A DNA stretch of 64,000 bases from CAKSQF01 sp964582375 (GTDB lineage Bacteria > Bacillota > Clostridia > Oscillospirales > CAG-272), in contig CAZORL010000006.1 in the NCBI GenBank assembly GCA_964582375.1, positions 1 through 64,000 on the forward strand, in the 5' to 3' direction. Under the pieces are notes generated by a model. That model was not told the DNA's origin. It ran no database searches and worked only from the letters and a program-made list of their open reading frames with translations. Both the position numbers and the translations under genes were made by a program. The first letter of the stretch is position 1. Each line of letters starts with the position of its first letter. This document shows positions 52,669 to 61,200 of this stretch, one piece after another.

Positions 52669-54270
52669 TTAAAGCATTGCCGCGCCGAGTGCACCCGCAT
52701 CGTTTTTGAGCGTCGATATCTCGATGTTTACATCGGTACTCGGGATCTTCGGGCGAAGCATCGGTATGAGGACGTTTCCGCGCTCGGTTATTCCTCCCGC
52801 AAGCACGATGGCGTCCGGACCGAATACATTTATAAGACTTGTTATGCCGACAGCGAGATAGTGTGCGTATCTTTCAAGCACACGCGCCGCTACCGTGCAT
52901 CCGCGTGCATATGCATCAAATACCGTCTCTCCGTCCATCTTTCCGCGCTCGTTTGCCATTTCGGCAAGAATGCTGTTTGGTGTATCAGATGCAGCTTTGT
53001 TTGCCTGCGAGATAAGTGCGCTGACCGATGCGTACTGTTCAAAACAGCCGTGCTGACCGCAGGGACAGGGAAGTCCGCCGTCAGCCTCGATGATAATGTG
53101 TCCGATCTCGCCCGTGCCGCTTTTTCCGTGTGCGATGTTTCCGTCAAGTATGATACCGCCACCGATGCCGGTGCCGAGTGTTACCATTATGATGTTTTGA
53201 TACTTTTTGCCCGCACCGAACTCGCTCTCGCCGAGTGCGGCACAGTTTGCGTCATTGTCCACCGATACCACGGCACCCGTCAGTTCGGAGAGCCTTGCAC
53301 CGAGCGGTGTGCCCTTGAACGGAAGGTTTGCGGCATTGACCTTGCCTTCCTTTATAATACCCGGTGTGCCGACGCCGATCGCTTTGATGGGATAGAGTTC
53401 GGCGATACGTCTGCACTCGGCGGCAATGCTCGAAATGAGTGCCTCGTCCGAGCTTTTTTCGGTCGGTATCGAGCTTTTGTAAACGAGCTTTCTGCCCTCG
53501 ACGACCGCAAATTTTGTCTTTGTTCCGCCAATGTCAACGCCGAGTCTCGTGCCCGAGTAAGCGTCTCGGTCACAGATGAGAACGACATCCGGGTGTACCT
53601 TCAGCAGTGTTGCGGGGACAGAGGTGTTGATATCGCCGTCAAGCAATTCGGATACAACACGCGATTTTGCCGCACCTGAGGCGAGCAGAATGATCTTCTT
53701 GGATTTGAGTATCGATGCGATGCCCATCGTGATCGCCTCACGCGGCACATCCGCCTCTGACTCAAAGAAGCGAGAGTTTGCGTCGATCGTGCTGTCGGTC
53801 AGCTTTGTCAGGTGAGTTGCCGAGTTGAGATTTGCACCCGGCTCATTAAAGCCGATGTGACCGTTTCTTCCGATGCCGAGGATCTGAAGATCGATGCCGC
53901 CGTGCGCTTTGATATTTTTCTCGTACTCGTCGCACTCGCGATCCGGATCGTCGGTCATTCCGTTTGGAACGAAGGTGTTGTTTATGTCAATGTTGACCTT
54001 CGAAAAAAGCTGTTCGTTCATGAAATAACGGTAGCTTTGCGGATTGTTAGGTGATATCGGGTAGTATTCGTCCAAATTAAAGGTCACGACCTTCGAAAAA
54101 TCGATCTCACCTCTTGCGTTCATGCTCGAAAGTCGACGGTACATTCCGATCGGCGTCGAGCCGGTGGCAAGTCCGAGCACGCTCTCGGGCTTTAACATAA
54201 GCTGACTTGCGACAAGTTTCGCCGCTTGATCTGACAGTTCCTCGTAACCGTCACATACTATTACTCGCAT
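52669..54270 (-). CDS. Fused glucosamine-6-phosphate deaminase (NagB) and ROK-family sugar kinase
   Basis: One frame of 533 residues. Residues 1-240 are NagB: GLATGSTPIGMYRRL, FNLDEYYPI (D67), LGIGRNGHIGFNEPG (H138). From about 242 a ROK kinase begins without linker: LGVDIGGTKTKFAVV (ATP loop), VDNDANCAALGE (catalytic Asp), GTGIGGGIILDG and the zinc motif GHIIIEADGGLPCPCGQHGC. NagB turns GlcN-6-P into fructose-6-P and ammonia. ROK kinases phosphorylate GlcNAc, ManNAc or glucose. With nagA next, one operon could phosphorylate, deacetylate and deaminate an amino sugar. Confidence 0.9.
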   Translation of the reverse strand: MRVIVCDGYEELSDQAAKLVASQLMLKPESVLGLATGSTPIGMYRRLSSMNARGEIDFSKVVTFNLDEYYPISPNNPQSYRYFMNEQLFSKVNIDINNTFVPNGMTDDPDRECDEYEKNIKAHGGIDLQILGIGRNGHIGFNEPGANLNSATHLTKLTDSTIDANSRFFESEADVPREAITMGIASILKSKKIILLASGAAKSRVVSELLDGDINTSVPATLLKVHPDVVLICDRDAYSGTRLGVDIGGTKTKFAVVEGRKLVYKSSIPTEKSSDEALISSIAAECRRIAELYPIKAIGVGTPGIIKEGKVNAANLPFKGTPLGARLSELTGAVVSVDNDANCAALGESEFGAGKKYQNIIMVTLGTGIGGGIILDGNIAHGKSGTGEIGHIIIEADGGLPCPCGQHGCFEQYASVSALISQANKAASDTPNSILAEMANERGKMDGETVFDAYARGCTVAARVLERYAHYLAVGITSLINVFGPDAIVLAGGITERGNVLIPMLRPKIPSTDVNIEISTLKNDAGALGAAML

Positions 54271-54328
54271 TTTGTTTTCCTCCGATTCTTTTTGTGGATT
54301 CTATGCAGCTTTCCGCTTTTGAAATATA

Positions 54329-54357
54329 ATTATACCACATCATGTTAAAAATGTCAA
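54329..54357 (-). promoter_or_regulatory. Promoter of the nagB-ROK/nagA operon
   Basis: On the minus strand TTGACA (54357-54352) and TATAAT (54334-54329), perfect and 17 bp apart. Confidence 0.9.
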
Positions 54358-54397
54358 TAGCGGATAGGATTTTTGATCATCGGTGATCGTCGGCATA

Positions 54398-54426
54398 TTG
54401 ACAAATGCCGATTTATGTAGTATAAT
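54398..54426 (+). promoter_or_regulatory. Promoter of the ABC-F operon
   Basis: TTGACA (54398-54403) and TATAAT (54421-54426), perfect and 17 bp apart. It lies only about 40 bp from the divergent nagB-ROK promoter. Confidence 0.9.
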
Positions 54427-54468
54427 AGGGCGATTATATGATACAAAAATGAAAAAGAGGAACAATTA

Positions 54469-56070
54469 ATGATAACAGTCAGCGATCTCAGCTTTAATTT
54501 CGGCGGACAACAGCTTTTCAAGAATGTTGACCTGAAATTCACAAACGGAAATTGCTACGGTATAATCGGCGCAAACGGTGCGGGAAAGACGACCTTTTTC
54601 AGACTGCTCACCGGCGAGCTTGAGCCGACGAGCGGATCTGTCACCATGAGCCCGGATACGAGAATGTCGGTGCTTAGGCAGGATCACTTTGCCTTTGATA
54701 CCTACTCGGTCACCGATACCGTTATAATGGGTAACAAAAAGCTTTACGATCTCATGAAGGAACGCGAGGCAATATATCTAAAGGAAGATTTTTCGGAGGA
54801 AGACGGCGTGCGCGCCTCCGAAATTGAGACAGAGTTTGCCGAAATGGGAGGTTGGGATGCCGAATCGGACGCATCAAAGCTCGTGCTCGGGTTAGGACTT
54901 TCCCCAAGCCTGCTTGATGCCATGATGAGCTCTCTTAAAGAGACCGAAAAGATCAAGGTCCTGCTCGCACAGGCTCTTTTCGGAAATCCCGATATTATCT
55001 TGCTTGACGAGCCGACAAACGGTCTCGATCTTGCCGCTGTCGGTTGGCTCGAGGATTTTCTGTCCGATTATTTCGGCACGGTGCTCGTAATATCCCACGA
55101 CAGACATTTTCTCAACGATGTTTGCACGAATATCGTCGATATAGATTACGGCGGTATAAAAATGTATGTCGGCAACTACGAGTTCTGGTATGAGTCGAGC
55201 CGACTCATACAGCGTATGATCAAACAGCAAAACAGGAAAAACGAGGAGAAGATCAAAGAGCTTCAAGAGTTCATCTCGCGTTTTTCGGCAAATAAATCAA
55301 AATCCAAACAGGCAACCGCAAGGAGAAAACTGCTTGATAAGCTGACCGTTGAAGAACTGCCGGCATCTTCGCGCAGATATCCGTTCATCGGTTTTGACAT
55401 GGAAAGACTGCCGGGTAAGGATATCCTCACCCTGACCGAGCTTTCCTGCGAGCGAGATGGCAACAAGCTCTTTACAAATCTTTCGTTTGCTCTCGGCAAG
55501 GACGATAAGGTGGCATTTGTCGGGAATGAGACTGCAATTACCACACTTTTTGAGATCCTTTGCGAAAAAGCAGAACCTACAAGCGGCAGCTTCAAATGGG
55601 GCGTCTCGATCACGAGATCCTATTTTCCGCATGACAATTCGGAGTTCTTCAATGGTCACGATGAGTCGATAATCGATTGGATGCGTCCCTATTCCAAGGA
55701 TCAGACCGAGGCATATCTTCGCGGCTTTCTCGGCAGAATGCTTTTCTCGGGGGATGCTGTCTACAAGCCCGTCAAAGTCCTCTCGGGCGGCGAAAAGGTC
55801 AGATGTATGTTTTCTCGGATGATGCTTTTCGGCTCAAATATGCTGATCGTCGATCAACCGACCGACCATCTCGACCTTGAGTCGATATCTGCGGTAAATA
55901 TCGGTCTTTCGGATTTCAAAGGAAACATTCTGCTCTCCTCTCACGACTACGAGCTTGTGAACACGGTCGCAAACCGAATTATCGAGATCACGCCCGACGG
56001 TATGATCGATTATCGAGGAACTTACGACGAGTTCCTTGAATATAAGGCATCGCTTGCCGAAAACGCTTGA
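54469..56070 (+). CDS. ABC-F family ATPase with a degenerate second ATP site
   Basis: The 533 residues contain two ATPase domains joined by a charged linker (about 240-300), with no membrane part: the ABC-F class (YkpA/YbiT-like). Domain 1 has Walker A GANGAGKTT and Walker B ILLDEPTNGLD but an eroded signature (LKETEKIKVLL). Domain 2 has an intact signature (LSGGEKVRCM), but Walker A is NETAITT, lacking the Lys, and Walker B ends VDQPTDHLD, with Gln for the catalytic Glu. Only one hydrolysing site seems left. Such proteins act on the ribosome, in translation or antibiotic protection. Confidence 0.85.
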   Translation: MITVSDLSFNFGGQQLFKNVDLKFTNGNCYGIIGANGAGKTTFFRLLTGELEPTSGSVTMSPDTRMSVLRQDHFAFDTYSVTDTVIMGNKKLYDLMKEREAIYLKEDFSEEDGVRASEIETEFAEMGGWDAESDASKLVLGLGLSPSLLDAMMSSLKETEKIKVLLAQALFGNPDIILLDEPTNGLDLAAVGWLEDFLSDYFGTVLVISHDRHFLNDVCTNIVDIDYGGIKMYVGNYEFWYESSRLIQRMIKQQNRKNEEKIKELQEFISRFSANKSKSKQATARRKLLDKLTVEELPASSRRYPFIGFDMERLPGKDILTLTELSCERDGNKLFTNLSFALGKDDKVAFVGNETAITTLFEILCEKAEPTSGSFKWGVSITRSYFPHDNSEFFNGHDESIIDWMRPYSKDQTEAYLRGFLGRMLFSGDAVYKPVKVLSGGEKVRCMFSRMMLFGSNMLIVDQPTDHLDLESISAVNIGLSDFKGNILLSSHDYELVNTVANRIIEITPDGMIDYRGTYDEFLEYKASLAENA

Positions 56071-56080
56071 CGGTGATTTT

Positions 56081-56527
56081 ATGAATGTACTGATCAGTGC
56101 ATGCCTTCTCGGCAGAGCCTGCCGCTATGACGGAAAGAGCAAAAAATGCATCGGCACGGTCGATGGGCTGAATTGGATCCCCGTCTGCCCCGAATGTGAC
56201 GGTGGACTCCCGACACCAAGAGCCCCTGCGGAGATAGTCGGCGACAGAGTGATTAATTCATCGGGTGTCGATGTTACCGCCGAATATGAAAAGGGTGCGG
56301 CGATCGCATTGCAAACTGCTGCCAAAAACGACTGTCGCATCGCCGTTTTGAAAGAAAGAAGCCCGTCATGCGGCACGAATGGCGTCTATGACGGAAGCTT
56401 TTCGGGAAAACTCTGCGAAGGTATGGGCGTCACGGCAAGACTTTTGTCTGAAAACGGGATACACGTTGTCGGCGAGAGCGAGTTTTTGTCCGAGATGCAT
56501 GATATGGGAAAATCTTTGACTTTATAA
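56081..56527 (+). CDS. DUF523 protein (YbbK-type)
   Basis: A 148-residue small cytosolic protein. MNVLISACLLGRACRYDGKSK, VCPECDGGLPTPR and LKERSPSCGTNGVYDG with conserved Cys residues are typical of DUF523. The function of the family is not settled; the Cys pattern suggests a metal or Fe-S cofactor. I chose ATG 56081, 10 nt after the ABC-F stop; its ribosome site is weak (GGTG), fitting translational coupling. Confidence 0.85.
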   Translation: MNVLISACLLGRACRYDGKSKKCIGTVDGLNWIPVCPECDGGLPTPRAPAEIVGDRVINSSGVDVTAEYEKGAAIALQTAAKNDCRIAVLKERSPSCGTNGVYDGSFSGKLCEGMGVTARLLSENGIHVVGESEFLSEMHDMGKSLTL

Positions 56528-56553
56528 ATTATGTATGAAAGGATGGGGTCTGT

Positions 56554-58728
56554 TTGGTAAAACGTCCGCTTTGTGTCTTTTGCGGATCTTTTCTCGCCGC
56601 ACTCCTTGCCTCCTCCTTTTTCTACGGAAGGATCAAGCCGATAGCCGCCATGGTTTGCGTCTTGGTCTTCGTTGTTTTCCTTATAATCTTTTTAAGAGGC
56701 AGGCGATCGAGGGCGTGTGCCGCAACGGCGATCGTCTGCCTCGGTATCGCGGCGGCACTCGCTCTTTCCTATCTCTATTTCGATATCCGATATAAATCGA
56801 CAGCGGATAAATACACGGGCAGGGAAGCAGTCTGCGAGCTTGTCGTAACACGAACTCTTGTCGAGAGCGAGATGTCCTGCCGATATGAAACGACGATCTG
56901 CGAGATCGATGGCGAAAAAACGGATATCCGTGCGATACTCGAGACCGAATATAATGCATTTCTTGATGTCGGTGATCGCGTGAGCGTCAAAGGCACCCTT
57001 TCGGGATCACGCACGGGAGGCTCTCTCAATGAGGGCTACTATCTCTCAAAAGGATTCTTCTTAGATCTCACCTTGGGCCCGTCTGCCGCCGCAGAGCAAA
57101 GACTGATCGGCATCGGCGATTTTTCGAGCTTTGACGCATTTGTCGGTCGAATGAGCAAGGGCATATATTCAAAGCTTTCGACAATGCTCGATAAAAGATC
57201 GGCAGGTGTTATGCGCGCACTTATCTGTGCCGATAAATCGACGCTCGATAATGAACTTTCGACAAATTTTAAGATCCTCGGACTTTCGCATATGCTCGCA
57301 GTCAGCGGTATGCACCTCGGAATAATTGCCGGTCTTGTCCGACTGCTTATGAATGTTCTGCCGATCGGACGCCGCTCAAGATCGATACTTGTCCTCGCAC
57401 TGTCGCTTGTCTATGTCATCGTTTGTGCGTTTACACCCTCGATCTGCCGCTCGCTCGGAATGCTGTCGGTGCTCTTCCTCGAACCCTTCTCAAGACGAGA
57501 GCGGGATATCGTTACCTCGCTTTTCTTCTCGGTCACGGTCATCTGCTTGATCTCACCCTGCTCGATAATCGATATCGGACTGCTTGCATCATTTCTGTCA
57601 ACACTTGGCATAGTCACTCTCGGCGCACGCCTTTCGGATAAGATCAAAACCAAACGCCGCATCACCCGTGCGATACTCGATCCGCTGATCCTCACCTATT
57701 CGGCAACCGTCTTTGTCATGCCGCTGTCGGTGTTCTGCTTTGGGACACTGTCACTTATCGCTCCCGTGGCAAATATAATCTTCCTTCCGATATTGACGCT
57801 CGTCATGTATTCGGCACCCCTCCTTCTTGCACTCTCCTTTTCGCCGCTTGCTTACGCTCTGCCTGCGGCACTGACATCCCTTCTTTGCAGTGCTCTGTGC
57901 GCACTTGCCGATCTTATGTCGCTTGATTTCTTTCTGATCTCGCTTGACTATGATCTGATCGCATATCTGACCATCCCGTTTTGCACCCTTGCCGTCTTCT
58001 TTACCGTAAAGTCGGAGATCGGTGATGTTCTGCTCCCGATAGCTCTTGCGCTTTTCGTCGGAGGTGCGGTCGTGCTGAATTATGTTTATGTTTTTCCCGA
58101 GACGACCGAGCCGCTCTGTGTGTCCGACGGCAAAAATGACGCCTTGATACTCGTTCATAAAAGATCGGCGATGATCATCGACAATTCAAGCGGCGGCGGA
58201 AGCTTTGTCCTTGAATGCATCGATAAAGCCTCCGAGTACGGCGCAAGCGTTGACACCGTTCTCTTTACGCATCCGCATACATATCAGCAGTCGGGTATCT
58301 CGTATGCCCTCGCAAAAGGTCGAGTCAAAAGAGTCGTGCTCATGGGATATGCTGACGATAATTACTATAATCTCCCCGAGTATATCGAGCGAAACGAAGT
58401 TATCCTCGACCTCGTCGGCAACACTTGCACCTTTTCCTACGGAGATTTCACCGTCGATGTGTCTGTCGGTGAGATCGACCGCTCATCGCATCCCTGCAGT
58501 GTGGTTTGTGTTGCATCTCACGGCAAGACCACTGCCTATCTCGGTGCATCATCATGGGAAAATGCCGAGCTTTTTGATACTGTTGCGACCGGCAGTGTCG
58601 ATCGACTCATCGTCGGCTCGCACGGACCGAAGATCAAGACCGACCTTGTCTTGCCCGAAAAATATAAAGACATCGAGATCATCACCGAAACCGCCGTAAA
58701 GATCTATAACATCGGCGAGTTGACCTGA
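56554..58728 (+). CDS. comEC: ComEC/Rec2-family DNA uptake channel
   Basis: The 724-residue polytopic protein starts at TTG 56554 with GGATGGGG 5 nt upstream. It has N-terminal helices, a ComEC N-terminal OB-like region (about 75-170), the competence domain (about 220-500) with LSHMLAVSGMHLGIIAGL and FTPSICRSLGM, and a C-terminal metallo-beta-lactamase-like domain (about 530-720). There the usual HxHxDH is changed to FTHPHTYQQSG, so the metal site is probably impaired. ComEC passes single-stranded DNA across the membrane. It ends the ABC-F/DUF523 operon. Whether the cell is competent cannot be said. Confidence 0.85.
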   Translation: MVKRPLCVFCGSFLAALLASSFFYGRIKPIAAMVCVLVFVVFLIIFLRGRRSRACAATAIVCLGIAAALALSYLYFDIRYKSTADKYTGREAVCELVVTRTLVESEMSCRYETTICEIDGEKTDIRAILETEYNAFLDVGDRVSVKGTLSGSRTGGSLNEGYYLSKGFFLDLTLGPSAAAEQRLIGIGDFSSFDAFVGRMSKGIYSKLSTMLDKRSAGVMRALICADKSTLDNELSTNFKILGLSHMLAVSGMHLGIIAGLVRLLMNVLPIGRRSRSILVLALSLVYVIVCAFTPSICRSLGMLSVLFLEPFSRRERDIVTSLFFSVTVICLISPCSIIDIGLLASFLSTLGIVTLGARLSDKIKTKRRITRAILDPLILTYSATVFVMPLSVFCFGTLSLIAPVANIIFLPILTLVMYSAPLLLALSFSPLAYALPAALTSLLCSALCALADLMSLDFFLISLDYDLIAYLTIPFCTLAVFFTVKSEIGDVLLPIALALFVGGAVVLNYVYVFPETTEPLCVSDGKNDALILVHKRSAMIIDNSSGGGSFVLECIDKASEYGASVDTVLFTHPHTYQQSGISYALAKGRVKRVVLMGYADDNYYNLPEYIERNEVILDLVGNTCTFSYGDFTVDVSVGEIDRSSHPCSVVCVASHGKTTAYLGASSWENAELFDTVATGSVDRLIVGSHGPKIKTDLVLPEKYKDIEIITETAVKIYNIGELT

Positions 58729-58746
58729 TTTCCGTCACTTATTCGC

Positions 58747-58784
58747 TTGCTTTGGAGCATTTTATGCTCCAAAGCAATTTTTTA
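58747..58784 (+). terminator. Terminator after comEC
   Basis: TTGCTTTGGAGCAT and ATGCTCCAAAGCAA form a perfect 14-bp stem with a 3-nt loop, followed by six T. Confidence 0.95.
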
Positions 58785-58868
58785 TAATAAAAAATACGGT
58801 ATAAATCATAAAAACCAAAAACATTTCTGAAACCGTCGAAATATTTTTGCTATTTGTCGTTTTTGCTG

Positions 58869-58892
58869 TTTTTTTTTTTTTTTTTTTTTTTT
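58869..58892. repeat. Homopolymer of 24 T
   Basis: An uninterrupted run of 24 T lies 34 bp upstream of the TetR promoter -35. It is far longer than any other run in the window. It may bend DNA or vary in length; its true length in the genome is uncertain because such runs are hard to sequence. Confidence 0.9.
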
Positions 58893-58926
58893 GAGAGAAA
58901 TTTTTTGATTTTTTTGAAATTTCCTA

Positions 58927-58955
58927 TTGACAAACTCATTCGTTTGTGCTATAAT
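58927..58955 (+). promoter_or_regulatory. Consensus promoter of the TetR-SipW locus with inverted repeat in the spacer
   Basis: TTGACA (58927-58932) and TATAAT (58950-58955) are 17 bp apart. The spacer carries ACAAAC-TCATTC-GTTTGT (58930-58947), an 18-bp inverted repeat of the kind bound by TetR dimers. It is a likely autoregulatory operator. Confidence 0.8.
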
Positions 58956-58972
58956 AAGCCAACAGAAGTAGT

Positions 58973-59148
58973 GAGTGGTTACTTTATCCCGCAATTTGTC
59001 CCCGACTGTTCCGCTTTTTGATACGGATGCCCTTTCGTGGGACTTTGTTTACAAAAAGATTTTAACACCTGTTAATTTTCTGACATTTCCGCCCTGCCGC
59101 ACCACTTGTCCCTCACGTATTCGCGCAAGTAACCCTCTGTGAGGTGGT
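58973..59148 (+). promoter_or_regulatory. Long TetR-gene leader with ribosome-site-hiding structure
   Basis: The leader is about 190 nt. ACCAC (59101-59105) and CCTCAC (59111-59116) together pair with GTGAGGTGGT (59139-59148), which contains the ribosome site GAGGTGG, 3-4 nt before the ATG. In competition, GAG-T-GGTTACTT (58973-58984) pairs with AAGTAACC-CTC (59127-59137), located in the loop of the first. The two may form a pseudoknot or exclude each other. Nothing else is recognised in this stretch. Confidence 0.45.
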
Positions 59149-59151
59149 CTT

Positions 59152-59739
59152 ATGTTACCGCAAGAAGTTCATGAACAACAAAAAGTAAAGTTAATGTATG
59201 GGGCGGTCGACGCAGTGGTGCGTGATGGCCTCTCAAATGCTACCGCGCGGTCTATCGGCAATATAAGCGGAATAAATGAAGTCTACATATATCGTTACTT
59301 CGAGAATATGGACGACCTGTTCGCCAAGACCTTTGATCTGGCAGATGAATATTTCCTGAGTTTCATTCTCGATAATTTTCCCGTCATCAGCTATACCGAT
59401 ATCGATTATCAGGCGCGTTGCCGCATCCTGTTCAATAAATGCTGGCATTTGATGCTCGATAACCCCAATTGGCTGATCTTTTATGTCAGATATTACTATT
59501 CAACACTCTTTCAAAAGAATTCATACGATGACCATATGGCGCGCTATAGCGTCCTGAACGATCTGGTTCGCCCTGCCTGCTATCCCGGTACCGACCCTGC
59601 CGTTGTTCTGCATCATGTCCTCGATACCACCCTCGGACAGGCAAGAAAACAGATCCTTCACCCCACCGATCCCGCTGTCGCTGAAGAGAATTCATTTTGG
59701 CTTGTCTACAGCGTCCTTAAATGCGGCAAGGGAATATGA
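59152..59739 (+). CDS. TetR/AcrR-family regulator
   Basis: A 195-residue regulator. The N-terminal ~60 residues hold a TetR HTH: KLMYGAVDAVVRDGLSNATARSIGNISGINEVYIYRYFENMDDLF. The rest is a helical ligand-binding domain (LVYSVLKCGKGI end). It is the first gene of the matrix/fibre cluster, followed by the SipW-like gene in 47 nt, and probably controls the cluster and itself through the inverted repeat in its promoter. Confidence 0.9.
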   Translation: MLPQEVHEQQKVKLMYGAVDAVVRDGLSNATARSIGNISGINEVYIYRYFENMDDLFAKTFDLADEYFLSFILDNFPVISYTDIDYQARCRILFNKCWHLMLDNPNWLIFYVRYYYSTLFQKNSYDDHMARYSVLNDLVRPACYPGTDPAVVLHHVLDTTLGQARKQILHPTDPAVAEENSFWLVYSVLKCGKGI

Positions 59740-59786
59740 TCTGCCTTCATGCTGTTGCATATTAAATAATAAAGGAAATCATCTAC

Positions 59787-60455
59787 ATGAATAAGACTCT
59801 TAAGATCGTTTGGAATGTAATTTCCACAATAATCGTCGTGCTCGTCGTGCTCCTCGCTGTCGCACTCGTCGGCGTCCGACTTTTCGGCGTGCAGACCTAC
59901 GCCGTCGTCTCCGGCTCGATGGAACCTATGTACTCGGTAGGCTCACTCCTCTATGTAAAAAGTGTTGATCCCGATGACCTCAAGGTCGACGATCCCATAA
60001 CATTCATGCTCGATGAAGATACCGTTGCAACACACCGTATCATCGAAATACTCCCCGACGAGGAGAACGATGTTCTTCGCTTCCGTACTAAGGGCGACGC
60101 CAATAAAGATGCCGACGGTACCCCTGTTCATCAAAATAACATCATCGGTAAGCCCATGTTCGCCGTTCCTTACCTCGGCTACTTCGCAAGCTTTATCCAG
60201 AACCCTCCCGGACTCTACCTCGCCATCTGCGCGGCTGCAGTCCTCATAATACTCGTCTTTATCCCCGATCTTCTCAAAGACGATAAAAATAAAAAAGATA
60301 AAAAAGATAAAAAAGAAAAAGCCGACACCCCCGCCGCTCCCGTCGAAGAGACCGAGCAGACGGATAGCTCCGATAACGATAAAATGAGCAATTCGGAGAT
60401 GCCCTCAGACGCAGATGGCGTCGTAACCCCGCCCGAGAACGGGGATAATTCCTAA
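59787..60455 (+). CDS. sipW: SipW-like signal peptidase I
   Basis: The 222 residues have an N-terminal helix (about 8-31), a peptidase domain with VSGSMEPMYSVGSL (Ser44) and VATHRI (His83 replacing Lys), and a second helix (about 140-158). The Ser/His form is the archaeal/ER type found in SipW. A C-terminal tail of about 60 residues is Lys-rich, then acidic and Pro/Ser-rich; its DNA holds a 9-nt AGATAAAAA-type repeat. SipW cuts the special signal peptides of TasA-type matrix proteins, five of which follow. The neighbours make the assignment firm. Confidence 0.9.
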   Translation: MNKTLKIVWNVISTIIVVLVVLLAVALVGVRLFGVQTYAVVSGSMEPMYSVGSLLYVKSVDPDDLKVDDPITFMLDEDTVATHRIIEILPDEENDVLRFRTKGDANKDADGTPVHQNNIIGKPMFAVPYLGYFASFIQNPPGLYLAICAAAVLIILVFIPDLLKDDKNKKDKKDKKEKADTPAAPVEETEQTDSSDNDKMSNSEMPSDADGVVTPPENGDNS

Positions 60456-60505
60456 GGGGTATCGCCGCAAGGCTCCCATATATATTATTTAAGGAGGTTT
60501 TCATA

Positions 60506-61144
60506 ATGAAAACAAGAAACAAAGCGTTGCTTATGGTTTTGTGTGCGGTACTGCTCGTGGCAGGCTCTGTTCTCGGAACACTTGCCTACCTCACATCGAC
60601 CGACTCTGTCACAAACACATTCACCGTCGGTAATGTTCAGATCACGCTCGACGAGGCAAAAGTCGGTGCTGACGGCAAGGCTCTGACCGGCGATTCTGCC
60701 GCTCGTGTCAAGGCAAACAACTACAAACTCATGCCCGGTCATACTTATGACAAAGACCCTACAGTCACCGTTAAGGCAGGCTCTGAGTCGTCATACATTA
60801 AGCTGGTCGTTGTTGTCACCAAATCGCAAGAGCTTGACGCTATCGGCGTTGATCTTCTGGCAACCTTTAAGGGCTATGACAGTGCTAACTGGCTCTATAA
60901 AGGCAACACCGAAGACACGACCGCCAATACTCGCACCTATGAGTTCTGGTACAAAGAGACCGTTTCGGCACCTAATACTGATGTAAAACTCGACGCACTT
61001 TTTGATCAGATCACCATTCCCGGAACCATCACCAATGAGCAGATTGCTACTGTCAACGAGATGACCATCACCATCACTGCTCACGCTATCCAGGCTGACG
61101 GATTTGCAAATGCAAACGCAGCATGGGCGGCATATAATAATTGA
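60506..61144 (+). CDS. SipW-dependent matrix/fibre protein 1 (TasA/BsaA-like)
   Basis: A 212-residue secreted protein with a SipW-type signal: MKTRNKALLM, a hydrophobic core and GTLAYLTSTDSVTNTFTVGN. The following GNVQITLDE strand starts the beta-sandwich fold shared by TasA, CalY and BsaA. AGSESSYIKLVVVV and MTITITAHAIQADGFANANA are typical later blocks. GGAGG lies 7 nt before the ATG. Its relatives polymerise into extracellular fibres through donor-strand exchange, which fits a structural role. Confidence 0.85.
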   Translation: MKTRNKALLMVLCAVLLVAGSVLGTLAYLTSTDSVTNTFTVGNVQITLDEAKVGADGKALTGDSAARVKANNYKLMPGHTYDKDPTVTVKAGSESSYIKLVVVVTKSQELDAIGVDLLATFKGYDSANWLYKGNTEDTTANTRTYEFWYKETVSAPNTDVKLDALFDQITIPGTITNEQIATVNEMTITITAHAIQADGFANANAAWAAYNN

Positions 61145-61200
61145 TTTGAACAAAGCATCCGTTTTGTTTGACTAAAATCTTATGAAAGGAGAAGACATCA

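Noticed and set aside
60281..60325. Short AT-rich tandem repeat in sipW as a transposon or CRISPR-like repeat
   Set aside because: The 9-nt units simply encode the Lys/Asp-rich tail in frame; too short and imperfect for a mobile or CRISPR element.
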